DNA of 64,000 nucleotides from Vibrio sp. Of7-15 (GTDB lineage: Bacteria; Pseudomonadota; Gammaproteobacteria; Enterobacterales; Vibrionaceae), in assembly GCF_022347565.1 (NCBI RefSeq), contig NZ_JAKRGH010000004.1:124001-188000 (forward strand), read 5' to 3'. This document shows, piece by piece, positions 18,335-26,967 of this stretch. The number at the start of each line of letters is the position of its first letter. Positions within the stretch are counted from its first letter, which is position 1. The notes beneath the pieces were generated by a model. It saw only the letters and a program-made list of their open reading frames with translations. It was not told where the DNA came from and did not search any database. A program made the translations under genes and the position numbers.

Positions 18335-19582
18335 ATGCTCATGAAAAGACTCGTTTTGTTATTTTCACTTTTTAGCGCTTCTTCTCATGCGGCTAGCTTC
18401 AACTGTGAGCTTGCTAGCACTCAAACAGAGAAGATGATCTGTGCTAATAATTCGTTAAGCACCATGGATGAAGTTATCCATACTCTATATGTGAATGCCC
18501 TCAAAGAGCCACAGAATACTACCCTTAGATCAGAGCAACGAGCTTGGTTAAAACAAAGAAACCAATCTTGTAGCCAGTTAGCTGACTGTGAACAGTTCTT
18601 TATTGATAGAATCAATGTTCTCTTAGACAAAATGATCAAGAAAGATCCTACCGATCTCACGCAAGGAATGACTCTTCCTGATAAAAGTGCACTCGACGAA
18701 TATTCTGCCAAAGCACTGGAAAAAATCGATGATGAAGTTTATAAGCCCTGGTTACGTAAAGAACTGCTGAGCTCGGATACCGATGCATTTGAGCCTATCG
18801 CTGCCGTCGTTAATGAACAAGTTTTCATTTATTATAAAAACTCCCCAAAAAACAATGAAAAGACTGTCATTCATGAATATAACCCATTAACTAAACAAAG
18901 CCATGTTGTTGATTCTGGGGTCACCTATGAGATGTATATCAAAGGAAACGAGCTTTTTTACTATAAATGGGTAGATAGACACAAAACGAAATTACAAGAA
19001 ATGGCTTACGATATTGGCTCACAATCGGCTTCTGCTCCTGCTCGTACCTTGGCAAAGGAAGACTATAATATCCCTTTTATAAATCAAAGCAGTCGTGAAT
19101 ACAGTCGTTGGGCTTTATCAAATGATGGAACAAAATTAGCTTTAGTCACTTCACAGCTTGCCTATAAAAAACTTGGGGCTAATGTTACTGGGAAAGAGGG
19201 CGAGTATTTACGAAGAATGACAGAGCTAATAACAGATAAATCCCTTGCTGAATCACAAACCATTGCCATTTATGACAGCATAACAGACTCCATTAATATC
19301 ATGCCTGACGTAATGACAAATACTGAATCCCGTAAATGGTGGTCTATTTATGATCTTACTTGGAGCCCAGATGATAAATCACTCTATTTTGATAATGAAG
19401 GAGAAAGACTTGCTTGTATCTGGGAATATACAAACAATGCCGATATCGTCCAGAAAATAGTACCAGAACATACCGCTATTAGCCCGTATCCATTCCGCTA
19501 TCAAGACCGCGACTATATCGTTTATATTCATGCCGGTGGTGGTGTTAATGATGGTGCTCTTATGCTTGCGGTAAGACCATAG
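18335..19582 (+). CDS. LprI-domain protein with C-terminal beta-propeller-like region
   Basis: Exported protein with signal MLMKRLVLLFSLFSASSHA (start 18335; 18341 also possible). Residues about 20-100 form an LprI/DUF1311-type lysozyme-inhibitor domain: FNCELASTQTEKMICAN, then QRAWLKQRNQSC and CEQFFIDRINVL, with the paired Cys typical of the family. The remaining 300 residues contain repeats such as YSRWALSNDGTKLALVTSQ and DLTWSPDDKSLYFDNEG, which look like WD40/TolB-like propeller blades. The domain combination suggests a periplasmic protein that binds a wall enzyme or ligand. The gene appears monocistronic. Confidence 0.65.
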   Translation: MLMKRLVLLFSLFSASSHAASFNCELASTQTEKMICANNSLSTMDEVIHTLYVNALKEPQNTTLRSEQRAWLKQRNQSCSQLADCEQFFIDRINVLLDKMIKKDPTDLTQGMTLPDKSALDEYSAKALEKIDDEVYKPWLRKELLSSDTDAFEPIAAVVNEQVFIYYKNSPKNNEKTVIHEYNPLTKQSHVVDSGVTYEMYIKGNELFYYKWVDRHKTKLQEMAYDIGSQSASAPARTLAKEDYNIPFINQSSREYSRWALSNDGTKLALVTSQLAYKKLGANVTGKEGEYLRRMTELITDKSLAESQTIAIYDSITDSINIMPDVMTNTESRKWWSIYDLTWSPDDKSLYFDNEGERLACIWEYTNNADIVQKIVPEHTAISPYPFRYQDRDYIVYIHAGGGVNDGALMLAVRP

Positions 19583-19681
19583 ACAACACTCCTCGTACTT
19601 CACTCATCCTTCTATTCAAAGTAGCGGCTGTTTCATCAACACGCCGCTACGATAACCCTAAAAATAATAAATAAGCACCAC

Positions 19682-21607
19682 CTAATCAGGCGATGATCCT
19701 AACGACTTCGTATAATCACGTGGGGGTGGTGTCCAACCACGCTCAGTGCGAGTATGGCCATCTTCTCTGTCTCCCGACATGGCTTTTTCAATCTCATCTT
19801 CTAACTGCATGAATAAGTTAACGTAGTCTGAAGAGTATTTATTATCTTCAGTGCTATTTTTCCATGCTTGGTACAGCCCTTCTTTACTTTTCGCTTCAAC
19901 ATCTAAAAAGGCAGCTTTGAGTTGCTCAACCTTAAATGGATGAAAGCCCACTTCTTTTAACGCTTCAGTGCCCAGCTTTAACGCAGAATGGTACGTTTCG
20001 CTAATGATGATGTCCGCCCCTACCGATTTAAGCGCATAGTGATGGCCTCTATCGTAAGCTCTCGCTAAAATTTTCACATGTGGGTAAGTATGTTTAATGT
20101 ATTTTGCTAGCTCTACAGCACGCTCAGTATCATCAATCGCAATCACAAAAAGTTGGGCGTGTTCAATTCCTGCCGTATGAAGTAGATCAGGACGAGTTGC
20201 ATCCCCGTAGTAGCTCTTAGTTCCGATCTTACGCAGTACATCTACTTGCCTTGTACCATGATCCAATGCGATGGTTTTCACATTATTAGCCACTAATAAG
20301 CGGTTAATGATCTGACCAAATCGTCCGACTCCAGCGATAATAACAGTGCCCGTTTCTTCAATCTCATCGGCTTCCCTTGAGTTTAAGGTCTTTTCATAAC
20401 GAGGCACGATCATCTTATCAAAGAAAATGAATAACCCTGGTGTTAAAAACATGGACAACGCAACAACCAACGATAACGGCTGAGCAATATCAACAGGTAA
20501 AACGTGTTGCTGAACCGTAAAACTTAATAGAACGAAACCAAACTCACCCGCTTGTGCCAAACTAAGAGAAAATAACCAGCGATCACTGCACCGGATCTTA
20601 AAAATCACAGTCAAGATCAGCAATACGAAGGCTTTTAGTGCCATTAGGCCCAATGTCATGGCAACAATGCCACCAAGGTCATTGAACAAAACACCAAAGT
20701 CGATACCCGCCCCGACGGTGATAAAGAAAAGCCCTAACAACAAACCTTTAAACGGCTCAATATTCGATTCTAATTCATGACGAAACTCGGAGTTAGCCAA
20801 AACTACACCGGCCAAAAACGTGCCTAGGGCTGGTGATAATCCCACTAAACTCATTAAAGCTGCGATACCAATCACTAGCATCAACGCGGTGGCCGTAAAT
20901 ATTTCACGTAAACCAGAGCTTGCTACAAATCGAAACAACGGACGACTTAAATAGTGCCCACCAATCACAACGCCAGCAATAGCCGCAATCACCACCATGG
21001 CATAGGCCCACCCCGGCAACCCTACAACTAGACTAAGCTCTTCATGATGTTCAGCAGCACTACTTGCCACACTTTTCGCTTTTTCGACCAGATCTGGCAG
21101 CGCCAATAAAGGGATTAACGCCAACATTGGGATCACGGCTATGTCTTGGAATAGCAGCACTGAAAACGCGTTTTTCCCACCTTCTGTTTTTGCTAACCCT
21201 TTTTCATTAAACGTTTGTAAAACTATGGCCGTCGAGGAAAGTGAAAAGATCAAGCCAATAGCAAGTGCAACGGTCCATTGCTCAACAAACCATAAAGCGA
21301 TTCCTGTTACGGCACTCACCGTGAGACCAACTTGTAATCCTCCAAGTCCAATCAAGCGGTTACGCATTTCCCACAGCATCTTAGGCTCTAACTCTAACCC
21401 GACCAAAAACAGCATCATGACAACGCCAAATTCAGCAAAATGTTGAATAGATGTGGTCTCTTCCCCAACTAGACCAATCAAGGGCCCAATCACAACCCCT
21501 GCGATTAGATAACCTAACACCGAGCCTAAACCGAGTTTTTTTGCAATAGGAACAGCAATAACAGCAGCCGCTAAGTAGATGAATGCAGATAAAAAATAAC
21601 TAGTCAT
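19682..21607 (-). CDS. KefB/KefC-type glutathione-regulated K+/H+ antiporter
   Basis: A 641-residue CPA2 antiporter that expels potassium and acidifies the cytoplasm on electrophile stress. The N-terminal 385 residues have about 12 membrane segments (GLGSVLGYLIAGVVIGP, ALGTFLAGVVLANSEFRHEL). A cytosolic TrkA-N/RCK domain follows (VIIAGVGRFGQIINRLLVAN, then YYGDATRPDLL), binding NAD and glutathione in the family. It ends in a charged tail (RTERGWTPPPRDY). It starts two bases after the stop of the ancillary flavoprotein gene, forming a two-gene operon as in kefFC and kefGB. Whether it corresponds to KefB or KefC cannot be settled here. Confidence 0.9.
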   Translation of the reverse strand: MTSYFLSAFIYLAAAVIAVPIAKKLGLGSVLGYLIAGVVIGPLIGLVGEETTSIQHFAEFGVVMMLFLVGLELEPKMLWEMRNRLIGLGGLQVGLTVSAVTGIALWFVEQWTVALAIGLIFSLSSTAIVLQTFNEKGLAKTEGGKNAFSVLLFQDIAVIPMLALIPLLALPDLVEKAKSVASSAAEHHEELSLVVGLPGWAYAMVVIAAIAGVVIGGHYLSRPLFRFVASSGLREIFTATALMLVIGIAALMSLVGLSPALGTFLAGVVLANSEFRHELESNIEPFKGLLLGLFFITVGAGIDFGVLFNDLGGIVAMTLGLMALKAFVLLILTVIFKIRCSDRWLFSLSLAQAGEFGFVLLSFTVQQHVLPVDIAQPLSLVVALSMFLTPGLFIFFDKMIVPRYEKTLNSREADEIEETGTVIIAGVGRFGQIINRLLVANNVKTIALDHGTRQVDVLRKIGTKSYYGDATRPDLLHTAGIEHAQLFVIAIDDTERAVELAKYIKHTYPHVKILARAYDRGHHYALKSVGADIIISETYHSALKLGTEALKEVGFHPFKVEQLKAAFLDVEAKSKEGLYQAWKNSTEDNKYSSDYVNLFMQLEDEIEKAMSGDREDGHTRTERGWTPPPRDYTKSLGSSPD

Positions 21608-21609
21608 TA

Positions 21610-22227
21610 TTACCTTCCGTTGATCACAGACTCTAGATCATCATTAATTTTATTTAAGGAAGTCGCCATTTGTAGATCAATCTGATCATAATGAAAAGCA
21701 ACCAGTAATCGCTGCCATTGATCTATGTGTTCTTCTACCCGGTCTTCTTCCACTGCGGTGCGAGAACCAAACAAAGCAAATGGTGCCAAGTAAGTCATCC
21801 CTGTAAGCGCTGCCGTTTGTTCTAATGGCTGCAAAAGTTCACGAATCGTAAAATGGTTATAACCTTCTGCTCGGTACGCCTTTTCAGATCCACCAGCGGT
21901 CAACGCGCACATAAATTTTTTCTCATATAACTCATCACCTTCAGGGCCATAAGCAAACCCATATTCAAGCACCAAGTCTTGCCACTCTTTAAGCAGTGAG
22001 GGGGTTGAATACCAATACATAGGAAACAAAAAAATAATCACATCATGTTCACGTAAACGCTGCTGCTCTTTATCAATATCAATTCGAAAAGTGGGATATT
22101 CAGCATATAGATCAACCGCGGTAACACCGTCAATATGTTGGGCTGCTTTAAACAAAGGAAGGTTTATTTCAGATCGCTCAGGGGAAGGATGGGCAAATAG
22201 CACGAGTACTTTCTTGTTTTCCAGCAT
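21610..22227 (-). CDS. KefF/KefG-type ancillary NAD(P)H oxidoreductase
   Basis: A 205-residue flavodoxin-fold quinone reductase-like protein required for full activity of Kef antiporters. Motifs are KKVLVLFAHPSPERSEIN (FMN phosphate loop), IIFLFPMYWYSTPSLLKEW (active-site loop, a hallmark of the MdaB/KefF family) and ALTAGGSEKAY. It is immediately upstream of the antiporter gene with two bases between them, so the products are probably made in concert. It is slightly longer than E. coli KefF (176) and KefG (about 184). Confidence 0.88.
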   Translation of the reverse strand: MLENKKVLVLFAHPSPERSEINLPLFKAAQHIDGVTAVDLYAEYPTFRIDIDKEQQRLREHDVIIFLFPMYWYSTPSLLKEWQDLVLEYGFAYGPEGDELYEKKFMCALTAGGSEKAYRAEGYNHFTIRELLQPLEQTAALTGMTYLAPFALFGSRTAVEEDRVEEHIDQWQRLLVAFHYDQIDLQMATSLNKINDDLESVINGR

Positions 22228-22409
22228 AGTTATCCTTAATAAGAAAAAGGGGAAGTAGTGCAGCCCTTTTTATCCATATGTAAAGTCATTAACGTAAAAA
22301 TAACATGTGCATTCACACATTGGTATGCTCCCAAGCCATTGAGTGAACATGCCGTGCCTTATTTCTGATTCAAATACTGTTCTAACTTAACTACTGTATG
22401 CAAAAACGA

Positions 22410-22437
22410 AAAAAGAGGATCACCAGATCCTCTTTTT
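22410..22437. terminator. Terminator hairpin downstream of ridA-like gene
   Basis: Perfect 12-base stem AAAAAGAGGATC / GATCCTCTTTTT with loop ACCA. On the minus strand it lies 45 bases after the ridA-like stop and ends in a T-run. It can also stop plus-strand transcription. Confidence 0.8.
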
Positions 22438-22481
22438 ATGAATACTGCTGATCATAACAATCAGCTAACGATAATAGGTAT

Positions 22482-22832
22482 TTACGCTTTTTCGGCAGCA
22501 ACCACTGAGATTTCAACAAGAAGTGCATCCCGAGCCATACTTGCTTCAACACAAGCACGGGCAGGTGCGTGCCCTTGTGGAACCCAGTTATCCCATACTT
22601 CATTCATTTCCACGAAATCTTTCATGTCTTTGATGTAAATGGTTGCAGAAAGCATGTGTTCTTTGTCACTCCCCGCTTGCTCAAGCAGTGCTTCTACTTT
22701 GTCTAGCATGGTTTGTGTTTGCTCTTTAATGCCTTGCGTCGCGTCTGCACATACTTGACCACATAAGTAGATAGTGCCGTTGTGCTTTACAATACGGCTC
22801 ATGCGCTGGCCAGTTTCTAGACGTTCGATCAT
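22482..22832 (-). CDS. RidA-family enamine/imine deaminase-like protein
   Basis: A 116-residue YjgF/YER057c/UK114 protein. RidA members hydrolyse reactive 2-aminoacrylate-type intermediates in the cytoplasm. Features include [19 protein letters not shown], a central helix [23 protein letters not shown] and the C-terminal [20 protein letters not shown], which holds the conserved Arg and Glu. Length is normal for the variant group that starts MIERxET. Monocistronic, followed by a strong terminator. Confidence 0.88.
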   Translation of the reverse strand: MIERLETGQRMSRIVKHNGTIYLCGQVCADATQGIKEQTQTMLDKVEALLEQAGSDKEHMLSATIYIKDMKDFVEMNEVWDNWVPQGHAPARACVEASMARDALLVEISVVAAEKA

Positions 22833-22976
22833 CTTAGTTAACCTTTATTTACTTTGAAAAAACTCAAGAGACTATTCTAAACCGTATCTATTGAGATATC
22901 GATAATTGTAGCCCTATGAAATTGTGTTACTCTTTTGATATTGTTTAAATTCCACTCAACAATAAAAAGATCTCTT

Positions 22977-23453
22977 ATGAAAAAAGTATTTTTATTTGAT
23001 TGGGGTGACACTCTCATGGTCGATTACCCTGCATTAGAAGGAAAAATGTGCGACTGGCACCATGTTGAATCGGTTGAAGGGGCTCACGAAGCTCTTAGTG
23101 CTTTGTCTCAAGAAAATGACATTTATATTGCAACCAGTGCTGCTGAGTCTAATGAAGATGAAATTAAAGCGGCATTTAAACGTGTCGATTTAGATGCTTT
23201 TATTTCTGGCTATTTTTGCTTCTCTAACCTTAAAATTAAAAAAGGCGATCCACGCTTTTTACCCGAAATTTTAAACAAGCTTGGCGTACTACCAGAAAAT
23301 GTCACCATGGTTGGTGATACTTGGCAAAAAGACATTCAACCCGCTTTAGATGCAGGTATAAATGCCGTCTGGCTTTATCGTGAAAACAAAAAACCTTCAC
23401 TAACAGAAGAAAAGCTCACCATTATTCATTCGTTATCTGAATTACATAAATAA
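22977..23453 (+). CDS. HAD-superfamily hydrolase-like protein with altered catalytic motif
   Basis: A 158-residue HAD-like protein. The start at 22977 places MKKVFLFDWGDTLM at the N-terminus, as in the family; the frame extends upstream without a better start. Motif I reads DWGDTL rather than the usual DxDGTL, so the second catalytic Asp is a Gly. Motif II region is IYIATSAAES, motif III Lys in KIKKGDPRF, and motif IV is TMVGDTWQKDI. The missing general acid suggests altered or lost phosphatase activity. The GFA-family gene follows 38 bases later in the same direction. Confidence 0.75.
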   Translation: MKKVFLFDWGDTLMVDYPALEGKMCDWHHVESVEGAHEALSALSQENDIYIATSAAESNEDEIKAAFKRVDLDAFISGYFCFSNLKIKKGDPRFLPEILNKLGVLPENVTMVGDTWQKDIQPALDAGINAVWLYRENKKPSLTEEKLTIIHSLSELHK

Positions 23454-23491
23454 CACATAAAACTATTGCGTCATTCATTATGGAGATAGAT

Positions 23492-23899
23492 ATGGATATC
23501 AAACAATTGCATAAAGGATCGTGTCATTGTGGCTCTGTAGAGTTCGAAGTACATTTACCTAACGGACTGGTTGATGTACGTCGGTGTGACTGCTCTATGT
23601 GCCGCCGACGTGGTGCTATTGTCGCTTCTATCTCTTTAGATGGTATTAGAATCATTAAAGGGCAAGATGTCCTAAGCTTATACCAATTTAACACTCATAC
23701 GGCGAGGCACTATTTTTGCTCAAAATGCGGTATTTACACGCATCACCAACGGCGATCTAACCCACATCAATATGGCTTCAACGTTGCCTGTTTAGAAGGC
23801 GTCAACCCATTTGAATTGAAAGACATTCCGGTGATGGATGGAGTAAATCACCCCGCAGATAGAATGAAAGCAAACAAAAAAGCCCCACTCACTGAGTAG
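23492..23899 (+). CDS. GFA (CENP-V)-family zinc protein
   Basis: A 135-residue glutathione-dependent formaldehyde-activating enzyme family protein. The zinc motifs are present: GSCHCGSVEF, RRCDCSMCRRRGA and FCSKCGIYTHHQRR, giving the seven Cys of the family. The start at 23492 follows GGAG with seven-base spacing; an in-frame ATG at 23480 overlaps that site. Members bind S-hydroxymethyl-glutathione or act on unknown thiol adducts, and the exact reaction here is not known. Likely co-transcribed with the HAD gene upstream. Confidence 0.85.
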   Translation: MDIKQLHKGSCHCGSVEFEVHLPNGLVDVRRCDCSMCRRRGAIVASISLDGIRIIKGQDVLSLYQFNTHTARHYFCSKCGIYTHHQRRSNPHQYGFNVACLEGVNPFELKDIPVMDGVNHPADRMKANKKAPLTE

Positions 23900-23927
23900 G
23901 GCCATAGTTAGATGTTATGCTAATCAA

Positions 23928-24986
23928 TTAACCTTGTTTTCGCTTACGAGAAGCACTTTGAGTCGTGCGATACATCTTAGTTAAGCTGCGGTTTTGTTCA
24001 CGAATCTCTGCCAAAGAAGCCCCATTTCTGGCCTGTTCTCTTTTGAGCTTTTCGTAATTTTTAAAGCGCCTAGGATCAAGTTCTCCTGACTCTAACGCAG
24101 CTTGTACAGTACAACCTGGCTCTGTTTGATGCTGACAATCTGAAAAGCGACACTGCTCCGCTAATTCAGTAATTTCCGAAAAAGCGTCGGCAATTCCTTG
24201 CTCACAAGAAGCGAGCTGTAACTCTCGCATTCCTGGTGTATCAAGCAATAAACCGCCCGATGGCATCACATGCATAGCACGACCTGTTGTGGTATGCCGG
24301 CCTTTGCTGTCATCTTCACGAATACCGCCCGTTTGCTGCGCTTCTGAACCCAGCAAGGTATTTACCAGTGTTGATTTACCAACACCAGATGAACCAAGAA
24401 ACGCGACGGTTTTTCCAACACCACACCAATGAAGCAATGGAGTAACGCTATCAGGATCCAACCCATTAACGGCTTCCACCATTAGCATTGGCTCTAACTG
24501 CTGAACTTGCTGTACGTATTGATACGGATCGTCACAACAATCTGCTTTAGTGAGAACCACCACAGGCTCAGCACCTGCGTCATGAGTTAGCGCTAAATAG
24601 CGCTCTATTCGACTTAAATTAAAGTCATCATTAAGTGAGCAAACAATGAATACTGTATCCACATTCGCAGCGATCATTTGTGCCTGAACTTTACTGCCAG
24701 CAGCTTTACGGCTGAATTCAGATAATCTATCCAATACTCGAATGAATCGATTATCGTCATCTAACAAAAGCCAATCACCAACGGTGACATCACTCATTTT
24801 TGAATTAATGGGTAAAGTAAAGCTCGTTTCTTTCGAGTTTTCCTCTTGAGCCATACTAAGCAAAAAACCATTACGGTGATGTGCCATAACACGAGCGATC
24901 CGTACTTGTCCCCACTCTTCGAGGGAAAGTTGTTGTTGGAAAAATGGCTGCCAACCTAGTTGTGGCAAAGTAATTGAATTTGACAT
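23928..24986 (-). CDS. rsgA: RsgA-type ribosome small-subunit-dependent GTPase
   Basis: A 352-residue circularly permuted GTPase that helps late 30S subunit maturation. It has an N-terminal OB fold, then permuted G motifs: [29 protein letters not shown] (G4), [16 protein letters not shown] (G1), [10 protein letters not shown] (G2) and [11 protein letters not shown] (G3). A zinc-binding tail follows ([14 protein letters not shown]). The ribosome-binding site AGGGG lies five bases before the ATG. Upstream is an unusual leader with its own promoter, a 15-codon ORF and alternative hairpins. Vibrios often have a second, divergent rsgA copy on chromosome 2; this may be it. Confidence 0.88.
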   Translation of the reverse strand: MSNSITLPQLGWQPFFQQQLSLEEWGQVRIARVMAHHRNGFLLSMAQEENSKETSFTLPINSKMSDVTVGDWLLLDDDNRFIRVLDRLSEFSRKAAGSKVQAQMIAANVDTVFIVCSLNDDFNLSRIERYLALTHDAGAEPVVVLTKADCCDDPYQYVQQVQQLEPMLMVEAVNGLDPDSVTPLLHWCGVGKTVAFLGSSGVGKSTLVNTLLGSEAQQTGGIREDDSKGRHTTTGRAMHVMPSGGLLLDTPGMRELQLASCEQGIADAFSEITELAEQCRFSDCQHQTEPGCTVQAALESGELDPRRFKNYEKLKREQARNGASLAEIREQNRSLTKMYRTTQSASRKRKQG

Positions 24987-25091
24987 TGAAACCCCTAGCG
25001 CATCTATACGAGTGCGCCTGAATAAAATAATTTAATCAGGGGTATAGCGATCTGTCACAAAGCGCAAAGACTCTGTTTTTAAGATCCAGAC

Positions 25092-25156
25092 CCCGGCTTG
25101 AATACCGGGCAGGAGAGCAAATTACGTTTAAAGAGACAGCTCTCGGCGTGCCCAGT
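25092..25156 (-). promoter_or_regulatory. Mutually exclusive hairpins in the rsgA leader
   Basis: On the minus strand, structure A pairs ACTGGGCA (25156-25149) with TGCCCGGT (25111-25104) and GAGAGC (25044 offset: 25144-25139) with GCTCTC (25118-25113). Structure B pairs CCCGGT (25109-25104) with GCCGGG (25097-25092), loop ATTCAA. Both need CCCGGT, so they cannot coexist. A ribosome on the leader ORF would block the left arm of A and favour B. B lacks a clear T-run, so it may affect translation or Rho access rather than being a simple terminator. Confidence 0.45.
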
Positions 25157-25175
25157 TAGCTTTTAATACAATCAT
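25128..25175 (-). CDS. Candidate rsgA leader peptide (upstream ORF)
   Basis: A 15-codon ORF, MIVLKANWARRELSL, preceded by GGAG nine bases upstream of its ATG. It begins about 30 bases after the predicted transcription start and ends 141 bases before rsgA. Codons 7-13 (NWARREL) include one arm of a hairpin that excludes another, so ribosome position on this ORF could decide the fold. I do not recognise the peptide. Confidence 0.45.
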   Translation of the reverse strand: MIVLKANWARRELSL

Positions 25176-25210
25176 CAATACAATCTCCATCAGTGGTTAA
25201 AAACGTACTC

Positions 25211-25239
25211 AATCTAACAAACTTCATTCTCTATGCCAA
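25211..25239 (-). promoter_or_regulatory. Predicted sigma70 promoter of the rsgA leader
   Basis: Minus strand TTGGCA (25239-25234), exactly 17 bases, then TAGATT (25216-25211). The -35 matches the consensus at five of six positions and the -10 at four of six. A start near 25204 would yield a leader of about 220 bases before rsgA. Confidence 0.5.
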
Positions 25240-25625
25240 TAGGTATGTATATCTACTCTCCCTACTCACTCTATGATGATTAATAATCATACTCATATAA
25301 TTTACTAACACTCTATACACTTTTAAAATTTTATTGTTTTTTAAATTGGTAATTCGGCATATAAGACCAACCAAGCATCACCAATAACAATAATTAACCA
25401 AAAAACAACACCAAGTTGACTTTTTACTCTAAATGCTAATTAGACACTGGTTGCATAATGTATTAAAAACATAGAAAAATAGTCATTATGTTCGATAAAT
25501 ACTCCAAAACAATTAAAAGCATTAATTTAAAATATAAAGCCTATCGCTAAAGATAATAAAAAGCTTACCTATCAATAGTGTTACGCAAACTAAAGTAATG
25601 AACAATAATTAAGCAGGTTCTAATC
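25240..25625. other. Intergenic region upstream of the Nramp-like gene
   Basis: About 385 AT-rich bases upstream of the plus-strand transporter gene. No open frame with coding character, clear operator or riboswitch-like fold was recognised. It presumably contains the transporter promoter. Confidence 0.4.
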
Positions 25626-26903
25626 ATGCAAACTTCAGTGTCAGCCTCCAGTGACCCCACTTCCAATAATAAATTCAAGCAGCTCATTCATTCTCTCGGC
25701 CCAGGTATCATGATGGCCACTGCCGCCGTTGGTGGCTCTCACCTTGTTGCCTCTACCAAGTCTGGTGCTATTTATGGCTGGCAGCTGGTTGGATTAATTT
25801 TGCTCGTAAACCTTTTTAAATACCCATTTTTCAGAGCTGGCGTGCAATACACCATGGGCACAGGAAATAGCCTGATCCAAGGATATAATGAACTAGGGCG
25901 TGGCTACTTATGGCTCTTCACCGGATTAAATGTCGTTTCTAGCATCGTTAATACCGCAGCACTATTACTTTTTAGTGCGAGTCTACTTGGCTATTTTCTG
26001 CCTTTTGAGCTGCCTCTAACTACCCTTGCTGGCGTTGTACTGGTTGCCTGCCTTATCATTTTATTCGCTGGGCACTACAAAGCACTCGATACTCTTTCCA
26101 AAGTAATTATGTCTGTACTTGTGATTGCTACCGTCAGTGCCGTCATAGTGGCAGCAGGCCAAGGCAGTGTCGCTCCTGTAGAGTTTGAATCCCCTTCTCC
26201 TTGGACCATCGCTTCTATTGGTTTCATTGTTGTTATGATGGGATGGATGCCAGCACCAATTGAGATATCATGTTTAACTTCTTTATGGCTAAAAAGTCAG
26301 AGAAAAGAACAAAAAGTAACGGCAAAGTCGGCCTTATTTGACTTTAATGTGGGTTACATTGGCACTGCGGTTTTGGCTATTGTTTTTCTCTCTTTAGGGG
26401 CATTAGTACTGCATGGAAATGGCGAAGAACTGAAAAGCTCTGGGATTGGCTTCTCACATCAACTTGTCGGTATGTACGCCACAAGCATTGGGGAATGGTC
26501 ACGCTACTTAATCGCCGTTATCGCCTTTTTCTGTATTTTTGGTAGTACTATCACTGTCATTGATGGCTATGCCCGTGCGTTAGCCGAATCCAACTTATTA
26601 ATTCAAAATAAAGAACTAGGAAACCGTCGTTATCACTATGGCTGGATGATTCTGATAGGGTCGACAGCAATGGGAATTTTAGTTTTCTTTACTTCTTCTC
26701 TGATGGCAATGCTTGATTTTGCGATGGTTCTGGCCTTCATGACAACACCTATCTTTGCTCTAATCAACTACCTATTAGTAGTAAAAGCGAACTTACCGCA
26801 AGAACTGGCTTTCAACCGTACAATGAAATGGCTTTCATGGGCGGGCCTAACCTACTTATTTGGTTTCTTAGCCGTGTTTATTTGGTGGAAGTGGTTAATG
26901 TAA
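25626..26903 (+). CDS. Divergent Nramp-family transporter
   Basis: A 425-residue inner-membrane protein with about 11 transmembrane helices of the Nramp (SLC11) fold. The opening LGPGIMMATAAVGGSHLVAST and the following FKYPFFRAGVQYTMGTG are typical of a divergent bacterial Nramp clade. In classical Nramps helix 1 carries DPGN and helix 6 MPH, which bind Mn2+/Fe2+. Here helix 1 has AAVGGSH and helix 6 reads MGWMPAPIEIS, so the usual Asp and Asn ligands are missing. The substrate is therefore uncertain. The gene is single, with AGG as a weak ribosome-binding site. Confidence 0.75.
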   Translation: MQTSVSASSDPTSNNKFKQLIHSLGPGIMMATAAVGGSHLVASTKSGAIYGWQLVGLILLVNLFKYPFFRAGVQYTMGTGNSLIQGYNELGRGYLWLFTGLNVVSSIVNTAALLLFSASLLGYFLPFELPLTTLAGVVLVACLIILFAGHYKALDTLSKVIMSVLVIATVSAVIVAAGQGSVAPVEFESPSPWTIASIGFIVVMMGWMPAPIEISCLTSLWLKSQRKEQKVTAKSALFDFNVGYIGTAVLAIVFLSLGALVLHGNGEELKSSGIGFSHQLVGMYATSIGEWSRYLIAVIAFFCIFGSTITVIDGYARALAESNLLIQNKELGNRRYHYGWMILIGSTAMGILVFFTSSLMAMLDFAMVLAFMTTPIFALINYLLVVKANLPQELAFNRTMKWLSWAGLTYLFGFLAVFIWWKWLM

Positions 26904-26967
26904 TCATAACGAATTAAAGATTTATCAACAAAATAAGGCTCCTGTTAAACAGAAAAATTAGCAGGAG

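Noticed and set aside
23884-23905. Hairpin GCCCCACTCA / TGAGTAGGGC as a terminator after the GFA gene
   Set aside because: The stem has a C-A mismatch and no following T-run; it overlaps the end of the gene. Too weak to list as a terminator.
26940-26967. CTCCTG / CAGGAG inverted pair between the Nramp-like gene and the PrcB-like lipoprotein gene
   Set aside because: Only six bases pair with a large loop; not distinguishable from chance.
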